Below are positions 44,422 to 56,049 of a stretch of 64,000 nt of DNA, one piece after another; the stretch's first letter is position 1, and each line of letters begins with the position of its first letter. The DNA lies in NCBI GenBank assembly GCA_001600495.1, contig BCKE01000036.1, forward strand, positions 247,694-311,693, read 5' to 3'. The notes beneath the pieces were generated by a model that searched no databases, was not told where the DNA came from, and saw only the letters and a list, made by a program, of their open reading frames with translations. This DNA is from Pilasporangium apinafurcum. Taxonomy: Eukaryota; Oomycota; Peronosporomycetes; Pythiales; Pythiaceae. The translations under genes were made by a program, and so were the position numbers.

Positions 44422-45979
44422 ATGGATTTGCCTGCTTACACCACCTCTATAAACACCACCGATACGAATATGAATCTTTATATTCTAGAAGACTCGACTG
44501 ATTATTCTATTCCACCGTCACCTCCTCCTATGCAGGTCCATCAGTACATGGCCGCCGCTCCGCATGCGCCTTCACCTGGCCAAGAGATGGCCTTCTTGAA
44601 GCCACGTTCGCTTTCACCCACCGTTCACACGTCAGGATCAAAAAGTGATCCCACAACCACGCCCAAACGCAGCAATAACGAAAAATACGGAGCAGTTCCA
44701 GCCACCACCACCGTCGTGTTGGTCAAACAACCAAAGTGCCCTCCAGTGAAGCAGTCGGTCACGCTGGACGAGGTCGAGCGGGAGATTCTCAAGCGCAATG
44801 CGCATTTACCTGCGGATACAAAAAAGAAAATGGCAAAAGCTGAATTCAAACGGTTAAAGCATTGCGAAACAGTTAGGCAGTCCCGCGTCCGCAAAAAGGT
44901 AAGAAAATGGAACAACAATAAAAATGTTTATATATACCTATCCAAGATAGATTGCCTAACCAATTATGTTCCGATTCTTTCATGAAAATCAGAACCAACG
45001 AAAAGATCTGCGGGAGGTGAATGAAGAATTGGAACAAGAACTACATAGATGCTTGATCACTTACCGATCGCAGCACAACTGGATGGAATTTGATGAATCC
45101 AGTCTACGTGACGTACTATTCAAGAAGTTTGTGCACTCAATCTACGAAGTGCGAAGCTTACGCCATGAACGGTCGGAATTAAAAGACCAATTGATGGTCT
45201 TCGATACATTGGGCGAGCATTTTCAGCGGCTGCAGGATGATTTTCGAGTGCCTCGGTCGATCGGTCAACGTACGTTGATTGGCACGATCCATTTCCAGGA
45301 GCTTTCGGTCGAAGAAGCGCGGGAGATTATGATGGATTCTCATGCACAGGCAACGTCATTTTTTGAGAGTATGCGCCACAGCACTGACGTACCAGAAGAC
45401 CAAGAAAAGACAATGGGTTGGTCCAAACACCAACGGATCACTTCGGACGGCCGCGTACAATTCAATTTTACCAAACGCATCTACACGATCTGTGCCCATG
45501 ATTTGGTGGACAAAAGCTGGGAGATGTATTGTGATTTCAACTTGTACCACGGCATCTACTCGTCCGTGCAAAAATATGAGATTTTGCAGAAAATCAACGA
45601 AGACACACTGCTGATCCGTCGAGATTTACAAGAAGGCAGTTCAGCGCCGATCTTTCGGACAATTTTTCTGTTGTTTCGGATCAAATTGGAACACGGATAC
45701 CTCATCTGCTTTCGCTCTCATAATCCACGCGTGTATATCGATGATGATGACGACCCAAACGTGCAGTGGATGGACATGTTTTACTGGCTCATGGTGACCG
45801 ATCCACCTGGAGAGCCAGGTATGGGACGCACGTTGGGTTGCGATGTTACGTTTGGTGGGAATCTGCTGAACGACCGTACAAGTGTACAGCATGCGATCCG
45901 ATGGAAATACCAGATTGCCATGGCATTACTGCGGTGGGAAAGCAACGCCGTTGCGCCGCTCTTTTCGTTGCTGGGGTGA
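44422..45979 (+). CDS. bZIP plus START-like protein, M96-like gene B
   Basis: Exons 44422-44898 and 44993-45979, 487 aa. A Ser/Pro/Thr-rich N-terminus (SIPPSPPPMQVHQYMAAAP) precedes a bZIP at about residues 138-185. Its basic part is EFKRLKHCETVRQSRVRKK, the intron falls at the end of the basic part, and the zipper begins LREVNEELEQEL. The C-terminal half is START-like: YTICAHDLVDKSWEMYCDF, YEILQKINEDTLLIRRDL, RTIFLLFRIKLEHGYLICFR, WMDMFYWLMVTD and ALLRWESNAVAPLFSL. These blocks align with gene A in order and spacing. A Asp-rich loop (IDDDDDPN) is specific to this copy. Confidence 0.87.
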
Positions 45980-46631
45980 GCTGTTGGGGGATTTTCATTC
46001 TTCTTTCCTCTTTCTCTCGCTCTTGGTCGTACTATTACTTTTTTGCAACATATTTAAACAGCGAATGTAATGAAATGGAGTTGAAAATGTCAGCGTATCT
46101 GAATGGATTTCTCTGACTTGGTCAATTCGTATGCTGGAAGAAAATGAGTTTTATTGCAGGCTTCAGTGAAAATGAGCTGGTTTCATCTCTCGGTCATCTG
46201 CTTTCGCATGAATTCTCATCTAGTGTGTTAATTATAGTACGGCATGAAGAGCAGAATAGAAATGAGAAAGAAGAATCGTGCAGAGAATTTTCTACATGTA
46301 CCAACGTCTTCAAGTTGGGAGGCAAAAACAATACTGCTCGAGGATGATCATAGATGGTGCTGTCTATAACCCAACCGCTATTGCCAACAATATGTTGAAG
46401 AAGATGAAGATATCAATTCACCAGTTGAACTGTACTTTATCCATGCGAACGTGATAAAACTGCTGTCAAGCACCGTTCGTGAAACGCTTCACATAATAAT
46501 GCTTCTCGCCCGTTTCATTTGTTTAGTTTCATGCTGAAGCCATCTAGGTTGGAGTGACTGCATTAGCAAACAGCATAGCTGAGGTGCATATCACTAGCTC
46601 AAACGTCTCAGACTTTTAACTAGTGATACTC
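45980..46631. other. Intergenic region between M96-like gene B and the DUF4360-like gene
   Basis: About 650 bp, no gene recognised; it carries the terminator of gene B and the promoter of the next gene. Confidence 0.4.
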
Positions 46632-47467
46632 ATGGCAAGCAAACTCAGGATCTACGTCTTACTAGTGCTCTGCATTTGTCTATGCAACAACTTTGTGCTT
46701 AGTGATAAGAACGACAACGATCGAGACTACCAATCGCACTGGCGACCAAACAAGAATGGCGACCACTACAATGGTCGACCAAGAAAGCAATTCCGTGGCG
46801 GACGCGTCGGGAATCCGTTCTTCCGCGGCTCTGGGTGTCGTGAAGCGACTGTGGGGCACGTCAATGTCTCAGACGAAACGTCGTTTGCGTTGTCGATCTT
46901 GTTTACTGATTTTCAGGCGCAGACGAACGGCACCATTTTGAAAGACCGGCGTTTCTGCAACATCAACGTTGAGCTCGATGTCGAACCCGTAAGATGTAAT
47001 TGGCACATATTAAGAGTCTTTATGCCTCACTCTTATGCTTTTTGTATGGTCACACGTAGAACATGTCGATTGGAATCGTGCACATTGATTTTCGAGGGTC
47101 GGCGTTCGTGCCTGAAGACGCTGTCGATTCCTTTGCTAAACTTCGCGCCAAGTACCACATTCGAGGCGGACAGCACGGGCTCATCACCAATGCTACGTAC
47201 ACTACTGGTTTCAGTGATTCCGTCTATGAAGCCGTCGATTTCAAGCCGACACTCTGGACGCCATGCTCGCGTCGGAAGAATGTGCATTTGGTGCATATCG
47301 AGAGTAGCATCGTCGCGGCCAAGCAGAACGCCGAAGATGAAGACGTGCAGATCGCTATCGATAGTAGTGACTCGTTATATGCAAAGCAGAATGACGTCGA
47401 GGAGTCTCAAGGCATCGTCTACCAGCTTGTGGCACGTTCGTGTACTCCTAAAGAGACTCTCAACTAG
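46632..47467 (+). CDS. Secreted DUF4360-like protein
   Basis: Exons 46632-46988 and 47060-47467, 254 aa. A signal peptide (MASKLRIYVLLVLCICLCNN) is followed by a Gly/Arg/Asn-rich basic segment (RPRKQFRGGRVGNPFF). The rest fits DUF4360, a small secreted family known from fungi and other eukaryotes: GCREATVGHVNVSDETSFAL, LFTDFQAQTNGT, RRFCNINVELDVEP, HIDFRGSA, ITNATYTTGFSD, LWTPCSRRKNVHLVHIESSI. Cysteines in GC, RFC, TPC and SC probably pair. N-x-S/T sites are present (NVSD, NGT, NATY). DUF4360 has no known biochemical role. The domain assignment rests on pattern recognition, so it is moderately sure. Confidence 0.75.
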
Positions 47468-47477
47468 TGGGTCGTTA

Positions 47478-49294
47478 TTACTGGAGAGTGCATGATGCCT
47501 GCCCCTGTTCTTGTTGAGCAGCAACGTCTTCTTCATCAGCCAGCATGAGGCGGATAGCGTAGATGGCGTGTTCTTGTACTTTCTGATCGAGTGGAAAGCG
47601 AATGCGGCTTTTTTCACAGACTGGGAGGGCACCAGCTTCCAAACATGCCGTTGCCAATTCTATATAGATGGTGAATAGATTTTTTTTGCATTTGCAATGA
47701 ATGTCAATAAAGTGCCTGAAACTTGAATGATAAACAACAGTATATTGCATTCCTCTAACTTACCGTTGTTCTTGGCGCTGACGATACCGAACAATCGACA
47801 CCCAGCAGCCTGGATAAGGCTGGCTTCTTGAAAGCGCTTCATTGCAGCAACGACAGTCTCTAGCCCTCCCTTGTTCACAATTTCCAGCAAGCTTTCATCT
47901 GGACAATATGACAGCTATAATCAACAGGAATGCTTATACACTTTACGGAAGCCGTCGATCTGTCTCATTTTACCTTGTCGTAGACTGAGATTACCCAGTG
48001 CCAAGCAGCTGAGCCCCTGGATTTGTTCACTCTGTGGAAAGCGCTGCATAGCAGATAGCACCAAACGGCGACTTTCTGGATTCACACGCACCACCGAATC
48101 CGCTATACCAGGAAATGCACACCAAGTAACCAATCAGACGAAGCAGGAATAGCATCTTGACATTTGACATGTACCTGCAATATGTGGATGTGCCAAAACC
48201 GAAAGTCCGGCAATATTGGCCGCCAAATCATCCGGTAGCCGTGCCAAAGCGTCTATAATTGATATAACCCCACCAGTAGCAGCGACAATCGCAACATTGC
48301 GTTCACCTCCAGCTATATGGACATACTCAGACAAACAAAGCAGACCATCCCGCTGCAAGCCCAACGCGTCCCGGCACTGTTTCATCTTGCTTATTACCAT
48401 CTGAATTGCAATTTCCACCTGTTTCCCTGAAGAGTTGGGTTGAGCGTGACTAGCTTCACCATTGGCAATGGCATCATCCTCTTCCTCGTCTGACTCATCA
48501 GACTCTGTTGAGTACTGACGGCTGGATGGCTCTGGGTGGCTACTTGCTTTGACTATTTGGTTATTGGATGCATATTTCCGAATTACGCCCTTCAACGCTC
48601 GTACTCCATGCGTTTGGATGCGCTCATCTGTTGGATATTTCCGCATAATCTCCAAGACGGCGGTACCATCACCAGTGTCTCGACTCACAGCACGCTTCAT
48701 GATTCCCGACGGATCTACAGCCATTGCAGTTGTAGCGGACTGAGAGACAGCAGACTTTACATCTGCCCTTTTTGTACCAGTGCCTTCGTCTTCTTGATGT
48801 TTTGATAGTTGGGAACGTCTGCTACTAGTCATTGAACGGCTCGATTGTGTATCATCTTCATTTTCATCTTCATCTTGTGACTCAGGTATTGTATTTAAGT
48901 CGGCGACGACCACTTTAATAATCTCTTGGGTTGTCTCGTGAGCCGACTTATTGTTCAGTAAGTGGTCATGCAATAGCATCAGCAACGCACGCGTGATTTT
49001 AGCATACATCACAATGGAGCAGACAAATTCCACTACTCTGTGCGATGCATTATCATCTCTGCTGCCGTTGCGTAGCAACAGTTTGACGATTAATTTCTCT
49101 AAGATGTGCTTTGGTAGACGATCGAGCTGGTGGAAAGACAGCACACCGGCAGGAGGTGCTAATCCCGTCGGTAGTTGCCGCAATAGACACGCCAGCACGA
49201 GCGAGAGCGGTAAAAACGACTCATCCTGGGGTTTCTCGTTCTTGATTTGTGCTTGTTGTAGCAACAATAGCATATGATCTGTCGTATCCAGCAT
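47478..49294 (-). CDS. Armadillo/HEAT-type repeat protein
   Basis: Four exons: 49294-48175, 48102-47974, 47898-47764 and 47659-47478, 521 aa. After an N-terminal helical part (LLLLQQAQIKNEKPQDES) and an acidic Ser-rich linker, it has repeats of the LRRK2/ankyrin-armadillo kind. Each carries a helix pair with a G-C or G-L core: GGVISIIDALARLPDDLAAN, RFPQSEQIQGLSCLALGNLS, GGLETVVAAMKRF with IQAAGCRLFGIVS, and VQEHAIYAIRLMLADEE. The frame continues upstream of the first ATG for about 11 codons without ATG, so the start may be further 5'. It lies 96 bp downstream of the armadillo-BTB gene in the same direction, so the two might be one transcript or one split gene. Confidence 0.8.
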
Positions 49295-49389
49295 CTTTGC
49301 AAGCAAATATATTGTCAGTGTTCTCAATAATGGCCGACGTCTATTGGTAGAAGTTTAGGGACAACCAGTCGGTTGATATTAATACGACT

Positions 49390-51618
49390 TTATGTGGCAA
49401 ATAGATCGCTGATGAATTCACATGCAGCAATTTTGATTTCTGTGTACAAGCGAACGTTGAGATCAGCTGAGCAGGTCAGTTGAGAGCGGTTTGACTGCTG
49501 CTGGTCATGCAAGTCCAGGGCAAATCGCAATGTTCGTAAGATCAGCATCGGATGTCGAATCTTAGCGCCAAACCGAAAGATTTGGAGCCAGTTTTCTTGC
49601 GTCAATGCACGACAGATTGCGAACGTTGTAAAGTGCCAGCACTTGGGTGAATCTACGTACTTGGCAAATTCCAACAAATTGAGCATTTGAGCAAGTGGAT
49701 GGTAGGTGAGCGCTATCGCTGCCTCCTGTTGACTCTTTGGTAGTAGATCCAGCCATAATCGCACGGTGCTGACCTGAAAATGATCGGGTAGAGTGATGAA
49801 AGAACCATTTTCTGGCAATTCTTGATGAGTTTGATCTTTGAATCGCTGAAGCAGATTGCTATGCATTGCGAGAAGCTTTCCATCAGCAGTCAGAAGCTCT
49901 CGATCACTTGCACACCGAAGTTCAATGGGTGGTAATATTGAAGTAGGATGACTTGGCGAATTGGTACTACTACCATTCCCACTCTTGTTCGTCAATATCT
50001 TCTTGGAATCTCGACCTGTATCCTCCAACTTTAGAGCTGAAGATTTATCACAAAAACTCAACGCAGCTGATAGCAATAACGCGGCTAATTTGGCGTCTTC
50101 ATCGTCACTAGACTCGATCACAACACGCACAATGTCTTGGTGAAACCGTTCAGCTTGAAGCAAGTCTTTGGCAGCTGGACTGGATCGACTCAGCAACAAC
50201 AAGCCCAGAATCACGTTTTTTTGCAACAATATGTTGGTACTACGCATTATAGAGCTGATACTCGCCTGGATAATTACTTCTTGTTGCGCTTCGTTTTTAA
50301 TCCATTGGAGTACTTTCTTTTTGGGTTCACATAGACTGAAATTATCGCTATTTGGTGGTGATGGTAGTGTGTTCTGAAGGAGAATGTGACAGATCACCAG
50401 ACAGCCTTGCTCGATCATTGCTCGCACAAGGTCAGTCTTGGGTGAGTTAGCGATGATTAATTCCATCACTTTCACGGCAGCGAGAGCAACTTGTGGACTG
50501 GAATGTCCCATTAGCCACAAAATCGTGATCAATGTGCCTGACAAACGGATGAACGCGCAAATGTGAGTGATGTGTATGGCAGTGCTTGGCGGTTGCAACA
50601 ATACAGTCAGCAAAGTCAAAGCGTGATGTTGCAGCTCGGTATTGGGGTGATTAAAGTATTTTGTACACAATTGCAAACCCGTGTTAGTCTGTTGACTTAC
50701 AATTCGATTTGCTGGTATAGAGTGGCGAGTCACTGCGTGAACAAGTACTTGGAGGTAGAGCGATTGCAGCAACCGTTGCTCTATCGTAGTGTCTTTTTCT
50801 TCTTCGGGAGCTTGGAGTAGCCACATGGCCATCATATCGACTCCAGTATTGGTCAAGACATACTCTACTATATCATGATTAAGTTCATTGACTGGCCAGG
50901 TCAGTAAACGTAGTAATGCGGTAGTTGCAGCAATGGTGATGCGATTGACTTTCGCTGATGTAGCCAACTCCCACAGCAGATCAACAATGCGTGTTTGCGT
51001 CTCCACACCCAAACCTTCTCCAGGACAATCAAATTTCGTAGGAGGATGAGGAGAGAAAGTGTGATCGTTGCAGTCGACAGTGTAGGTCATCAGGATGTCC
51101 ACCAGCACATTAAGCAATCGGATGGGAAGCTCCTGCACATCGTCGCTGTTGGACTCTTCCATGTTCTCCACAACTGAAGATTTAAGACATATCTTTACTA
51201 CCCTCGCAGATTGAATAGCTTGTTCGTGGTAATCCCGAATTTTTTCCATGATGGAGTGGCTCCACTCCACTATCCATCTTCTCTCCAAGAGAGGATGGAG
51301 AGGAAGCGGACGGTCTACGACCTGCTTGATGTCAATTTCGTGCTGTGGTTGGGTCCTGTCTTTGGTAGACACTACACATCCGATCTTCACTATCGCTTCC
51401 ATATTTGCGACCACAGCACGGACAATGTCCTGGTTACATGAGAAGAGCAGTAACCCCAAGCGGCGCCATTCTTTCGCGTGGAGCGGCCACTGATGTGTCA
51501 ACACTTGCGTATGGGTGTCACTGGAGGTGAAACACGGCTCTATTTCATCATTGAGACATGTGAGTTCTTGCCATCGCGTGAATAACATTAGCTCTTGTCT
51601 CAAGTCATCATCGTCCAT
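49390..51618 (-). CDS. Armadillo-type repeat protein with C-terminal BTB/POZ-like domain
   Basis: Single exon, 742 aa from the ATG at 51618 (MDDDDLRQELMLFTRW); an in-frame ATG at 51654 adds 12 residues. Residues 1-560 are helical repeats: ELPIRLLNVLVDILMTYTVD, RIVDLLWELATSAKVNRITI, LQHHALTLLTVLLQPPS, VALAAVKVMELIIANSPKTD. Near residue 600 a BTB-like fold begins with CASDRELLTADGKLLAMHSN, then LPDHFQVSTVRLWLDLLP and LLEFAKYVDSPKCWHF. BTB domains dimerise and often bridge to Cullin-3 ligases; armadillo-BTB proteins are known in plants and protists. The substrate is unknown. Confidence 0.8.
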   Translation of the reverse strand: MDDDDLRQELMLFTRWQELTCLNDEIEPCFTSSDTHTQVLTHQWPLHAKEWRRLGLLLFSCNQDIVRAVVANMEAIVKIGCVVSTKDRTQPQHEIDIKQVVDRPLPLHPLLERRWIVEWSHSIMEKIRDYHEQAIQSARVVKICLKSSVVENMEESNSDDVQELPIRLLNVLVDILMTYTVDCNDHTFSPHPPTKFDCPGEGLGVETQTRIVDLLWELATSAKVNRITIAATTALLRLLTWPVNELNHDIVEYVLTNTGVDMMAMWLLQAPEEEKDTTIEQRLLQSLYLQVLVHAVTRHSIPANRIVSQQTNTGLQLCTKYFNHPNTELQHHALTLLTVLLQPPSTAIHITHICAFIRLSGTLITILWLMGHSSPQVALAAVKVMELIIANSPKTDLVRAMIEQGCLVICHILLQNTLPSPPNSDNFSLCEPKKKVLQWIKNEAQQEVIIQASISSIMRSTNILLQKNVILGLLLLSRSSPAAKDLLQAERFHQDIVRVVIESSDDEDAKLAALLLSAALSFCDKSSALKLEDTGRDSKKILTNKSGNGSSTNSPSHPTSILPPIELRCASDRELLTADGKLLAMHSNLLQRFKDQTHQELPENGSFITLPDHFQVSTVRLWLDLLPKSQQEAAIALTYHPLAQMLNLLEFAKYVDSPKCWHFTTFAICRALTQENWLQIFRFGAKIRHPMLILRTLRFALDLHDQQQSNRSQLTCSADLNVRLYTEIKIAACEFISDLFAT

Positions 51619-52535
51619 AACAACGAGTCGCGACCGTGGTTCACACACACACAAGAGTTGCTGCGGAATCTTTCGTCCACGATGCTATTTTGTTGAATGG
51701 CATCTATCCCTTAGGATCGATCCCACTCGCGCATCGCCACATTGGGAACATTACATCCACAACCGGTTATTTATAGCTAGCTAATGCATGTGTGTGGATG
51801 GATGGGCCATCGTGTTAGTCTGGTTATTGCCGTCGTAATGGATATGTGTGGATGGATATGTTTCCACCTTACGCAACAACAAAAAATCTTGTTTTCTTCA
51901 ACTGCTCACGCTCCTCACCAAATTACACATGTTTCTGGCTATCATGATTGGACGGAGAAAACCAGCTGTTGTCAAGTCGCGTTCTGTGAGCCAAAAAATC
52001 TATTTTTTTTGACTAACCAAGATGGCTCCGAATGGAATCTTCTAAAACTTAATCAAATTGTGTCCTACGCCATCCATCAATAGATATTATATAGTGGATG
52101 AATACTTTAACAAAATACCGCGTCAAGATCTGCATGCAGGACATAAACATGATCAATTAGGTGTCACAACATGACGGCATAGATCATTTTTGCAAACTGT
52201 ACCCAACGCGTTACTTCACACGAGTGTGTAACCCTCCCGTGTCGTTGGTGCTGCTGGTGGTGAACCTGAGCTCTTGGGGCTGAGACAGCGAAGGAAGTTG
52301 ACCAGAGTCGCACATTTGCTCATCTCGAATGGGTGTGTAAGCTTACGCGCGCGCGCAAAGCCGGGGAATGAACGTGACAGCTTGACGAGGCTGGGCAGTC
52401 ACACGACGAGCGGACACACAAGGGAGGTCTTGATGATGTAATGGTCTCCACTTACTCGTTCACTCTGCAACTTGCCTCCTTCCAAGCACAAGCGTGAACG
52501 AAAGAAACGCTGGTTGTGGTGTGCATCTTTACCGA
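51619..52535. other. Intergenic region between the armadillo-BTB gene and M96-like gene C
   Basis: About 920 bp between divergent genes, mostly unremarkable. It has a 'gcgcgcgc' run at about 52349. No gene found. Confidence 0.4.
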
Positions 52536-54413
52536 ATGAGTCTAGCAGCTCATCGTTATTTCATCCCACCGATTCATGTTAGCACGACCAACTGCATGAA
52601 TCCGTATAACAACAACAACAGCAGCAACAACAGCAGCAGCAACAGCAGCAACAACAGTAATACCAACCCTCCTCCGTTGGAGCACAACACTGTCATCACT
52701 CCCTCATCTTCGCTAGGTCATTCCGCCACATTTGACGAGGACATCCTGCTCAGTCTCGATTTTATGAACACGTTTGGCGACGTCCAGAATGTGCTGAAAT
52801 GTGACATCGATGATCTCGTAGAGTTGCAACAGCAAGTCTCTACCTCTCTAACCTCTGCTCCAGCAAGTGGAGTTATTACGGCCACGTTGACATCTGTGAC
52901 GACGTCTACTACAACGAATGCATTAGCTTCATCGGCTACTACAACAACGACAACGACAACGACAACAACAGCGCCAGCTGCAGTTCGACGAGGCGGTCGC
53001 ACGTCTCAACTCACCGCCAAAGAACGACGAGAACGTCACAATGCGAATGAACGTCGGCGAACCAATGCTGCCAGGGTAAGTAAATACAGCAGATCGTTGT
53101 GTTTCCGACTGATAGTTGGACTGATTAATCTAATGATTCATTTATGACTTTGTTATTATTAGGATCGAATTCGGACGATGCGGCAAACTTTGATCGATCT
53201 GGAGCGAGAACGCAACGAATTGAGCGTTCGACGAAGCCAGGAATTAGCCAGAGCTGCCGAAGAAGAAGAGAAAGAAGTTAAGACTGATGATCCGAGTGTA
53301 AGTTTCAAGCGATTACGACTTGATTCGATCGAGTCGTCGTATATGAAGCTAATTGCAACTGTGGACCGCCTGCGTGAGGAGAAGCGATATTTGGAAGATC
53401 AACTTGACCGATTCGACACACAGAACAGCGGTGTGCAAGCGATTTTGACGGAAATAGACGTCAATATGAGTACCGACACTGGTAAACGCAAACATCATGC
53501 TATCGATAGTGACGCTCGCGCTAAGAAGATGATGACTACTAGCGTTGGAGCAACCAAAGTTACGAATGCCTCGGAATCCGAATATGATGACGAAGATGAG
53601 GGTGCTTTTGGCCACCAAACGGACGAAATCTCGCCGATGTACCTGAAGGTCTTGTTCGACAAGCCTATGAGTATGGACGTGGCTATTAACTGGATCAAGC
53701 AAAGCTATGAACACGTCATGGCATTCCAACACGAATGGAAGGCTACCGCTGGCACCACTAATCTCTTGGACAGTAATATGAATTCAAGGGTAGCGTTTGG
53801 CTGGCGGCCAGTGTCGGAGGTGAAGGCGGACGCTTTCACGCAAGATTTCCCCAGTGTTTTGTCTGGAGAATTCGTGGCAAAGACCTGGAATTTGCTTACT
53901 TCATTGCAGGGGATCCGTCTGTTGCACCCACGCGTGAAGGATTTCAAGATCTTGCAACGTGTGAATGGTGACTGCATTGTCGTGCAGGTGAGCATAGCAA
54001 CCAGCGATTCCAAAGGTAACGATGACGAGGATAAACTCGTTCACTCAATCGTGGTGATTGCCCGTGGTCGCATCGACGGTGGGTACTTGATCAGCTGTCG
54101 GTCAATTCCGTTGTCCGTCGGACTGAGCGAGTTTGCGCAAAACGAAGGGACGTACGTGAACGTATTCCGGTGGTTCCTCTTTCTGGACAAATTCGACAAG
54201 GACGATCTGCCTGTGTGCGAAGTGACCATTGGTGGGCGGCCGGTGGCAGTTCGCCCCACCGTTGTGAAACGAGAGGATCCGCCGCAACACGACGAGACGA
54301 TCGAAGTTCTCGCGACACTTGTGCGGTGGCAAGGTGCGGTGGGTCATGGTGGTTGGGCGATTGAAGGTGATGATAATGCCGAACACACCGCATGGGCGCA
54401 AAAAATAGAATAA
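52536..54413 (+). CDS. bZIP plus START-like protein, M96-like gene C
   Basis: Exons 52536-53075 and 53163-54413, 596 aa. The N-terminal 145 residues are low complexity (Asn/Ser runs from a CAA/CAG microsatellite at about 52605-52665; a Thr run at about 52935-52975). A long acidic patch (DEDILLSLDFMNTFGDV) may be an activation region. The bZIP follows, with a basic region LTAKERRERHNANERRRTNAAR; the intron again sits at its end, then DRIRTMRQTLIDLERERNEL. The START-like part is ILQRVNGDCIVVQVSIATSD, VVIARGRIDGGYLISCRSIP, YVNVFRWFLFLDKFD and ATLVRWQGAV. It lacks the WES near the end but otherwise aligns with A and B. The start at 52536 is the first ATG. Confidence 0.85.
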
Positions 54414-56049
54414 AATTATAGAACTTTTATAGAGGATTATTATTACAAAATTGGGATGAATCGAGAAACCAAGCAAAAACCAGATAGTGCATATTTTCTA
54501 TTTCTCACAATTAAAAATGCTCTGGCTATAAAATTACTGACGAGCGCGAATGAGAGACAGTGTTTGATAGACGTATGGATCCATGGCGGATAACACCAAA
54601 GCCTCCGTTGGACACAGTATCGTATGGGCAGCCATGTATCCAGTCGTGTTATCTAAACTTCAACAAAACCCTACAACAAATTCGTACAGTAAAAACCATG
54701 CCGATCACCACAATGTCGTCACGTGGTGGGGATACCATGAATATGTGGCTCCTATCAACTTGCTCACTCTCTAAACTATCTATCGTACCATGGCAGGAGG
54801 CGTTTACACCCACCATGCTCACAGAACGCGTTTGTTTCTATCGTCGGCACGCATGGTCTCCGTCTTTTTGATTCTGGAGAACATTTCTCTGTAAAGACGG
54901 TTGTTAGCAGATAGATACATCCGTGTCCACTTCATACACTCATAAAATATATTGCATTATACAAATTCGATTCACTATTTGTCCATGGTTGTGAGAATTT
55001 CATCAATATAGACAAGTACAGTATTTCCCTGAACGACGCCAAAATACAACCGCACAATACCCGATAGCAATAGTCGGAATAACGCATTATTCCTTTACCA
55101 TGCCCATTACGCTTTACAGTCCCACGGTCATCAAAACTCGTCTCTGTAGTTACAAACACCAAGAAAGCCCCATCATGATTTTTCCACAAGCATTTGACTA
55201 CATCGCTTTGTTTACATGGAACGACAAACAAATACGCCGCTAATGGTCGCAAGTTTGGAGAAATTTATGATAAAAACGGCAGAAAAACACGCCTGCGACA
55301 TCTGAGAAACATGATTGGCTAAAATAGTTTCTCCAACGATATCATTTCAGCATTATAGCCAACATCATATAATTGCAGAGGCTCTCTTTGCAACGCTATT
55401 ATTTTAAACTCAAAAGTATGTACTTATAATATTTTTGTGATCTTACATATTGATAATTTTATTCTGTGTAATTGTTGCAAGATAAGTCGAGCGTAGTGGA
55501 GCCACTATACTCACACTGGGCTCTTCTTTCGTAAGAGCGATTAGCTGCATCTTCATATGCTCTTAAGGTTTAGCAGGAAGAGGGAAATCATTTCGTATTC
55601 TATTTGAATAGTCTATTTGATTATTGTAAATATGCGATGCTGACTGGTTCTGATTATGTCTTTGTGTTGTGGAGATATTTCCATCGTTTTGTAATGATCT
55701 CCTTTCTTATATTCGAGCCATCGTTCCTATTTATCGCATAAGTTCCGTTTTGTGCGTGATCGTCTTCTTCTTCTGTCTTCCGCCCTCTCAGTATATTTCT
55801 TCGAGAATAGTTATGGCGCCCTATATCGAGTCGCGTGCTGTTCAGCTTCAGTTACATCATAGAAGAATGGCGAATCGAAGACCAAGGGTTCAGTACTTTT
55901 TCCCTGTCGTTCGATCGATTCGTTCAACTTAGCTTGTGGCCGTACGACCATGATATCTGTCCAACGTCCCTTTCTTCTTCTCCGATTTCTATTCAAGATT
56001 GTCATTTTTATTTTGACTGTGTCGACCGCAATCCAAAAAATCGGCGTCA
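54414..56049. other. Gene-poor region upstream of M96-like gene D
   Basis: About 1.6 kb. Short open frames such as 54560-54871 and 54932-55252 show no domain. AT-rich stretches (55380-55480) occur. No repeat or RNA gene recognised. Confidence 0.4.

Noticed and set aside
52718-53002. Minus-strand open frame with Val-rich run inside M96-like gene C
   Set aside because: It is the shadow of the Thr-rich microsatellite on the other strand.
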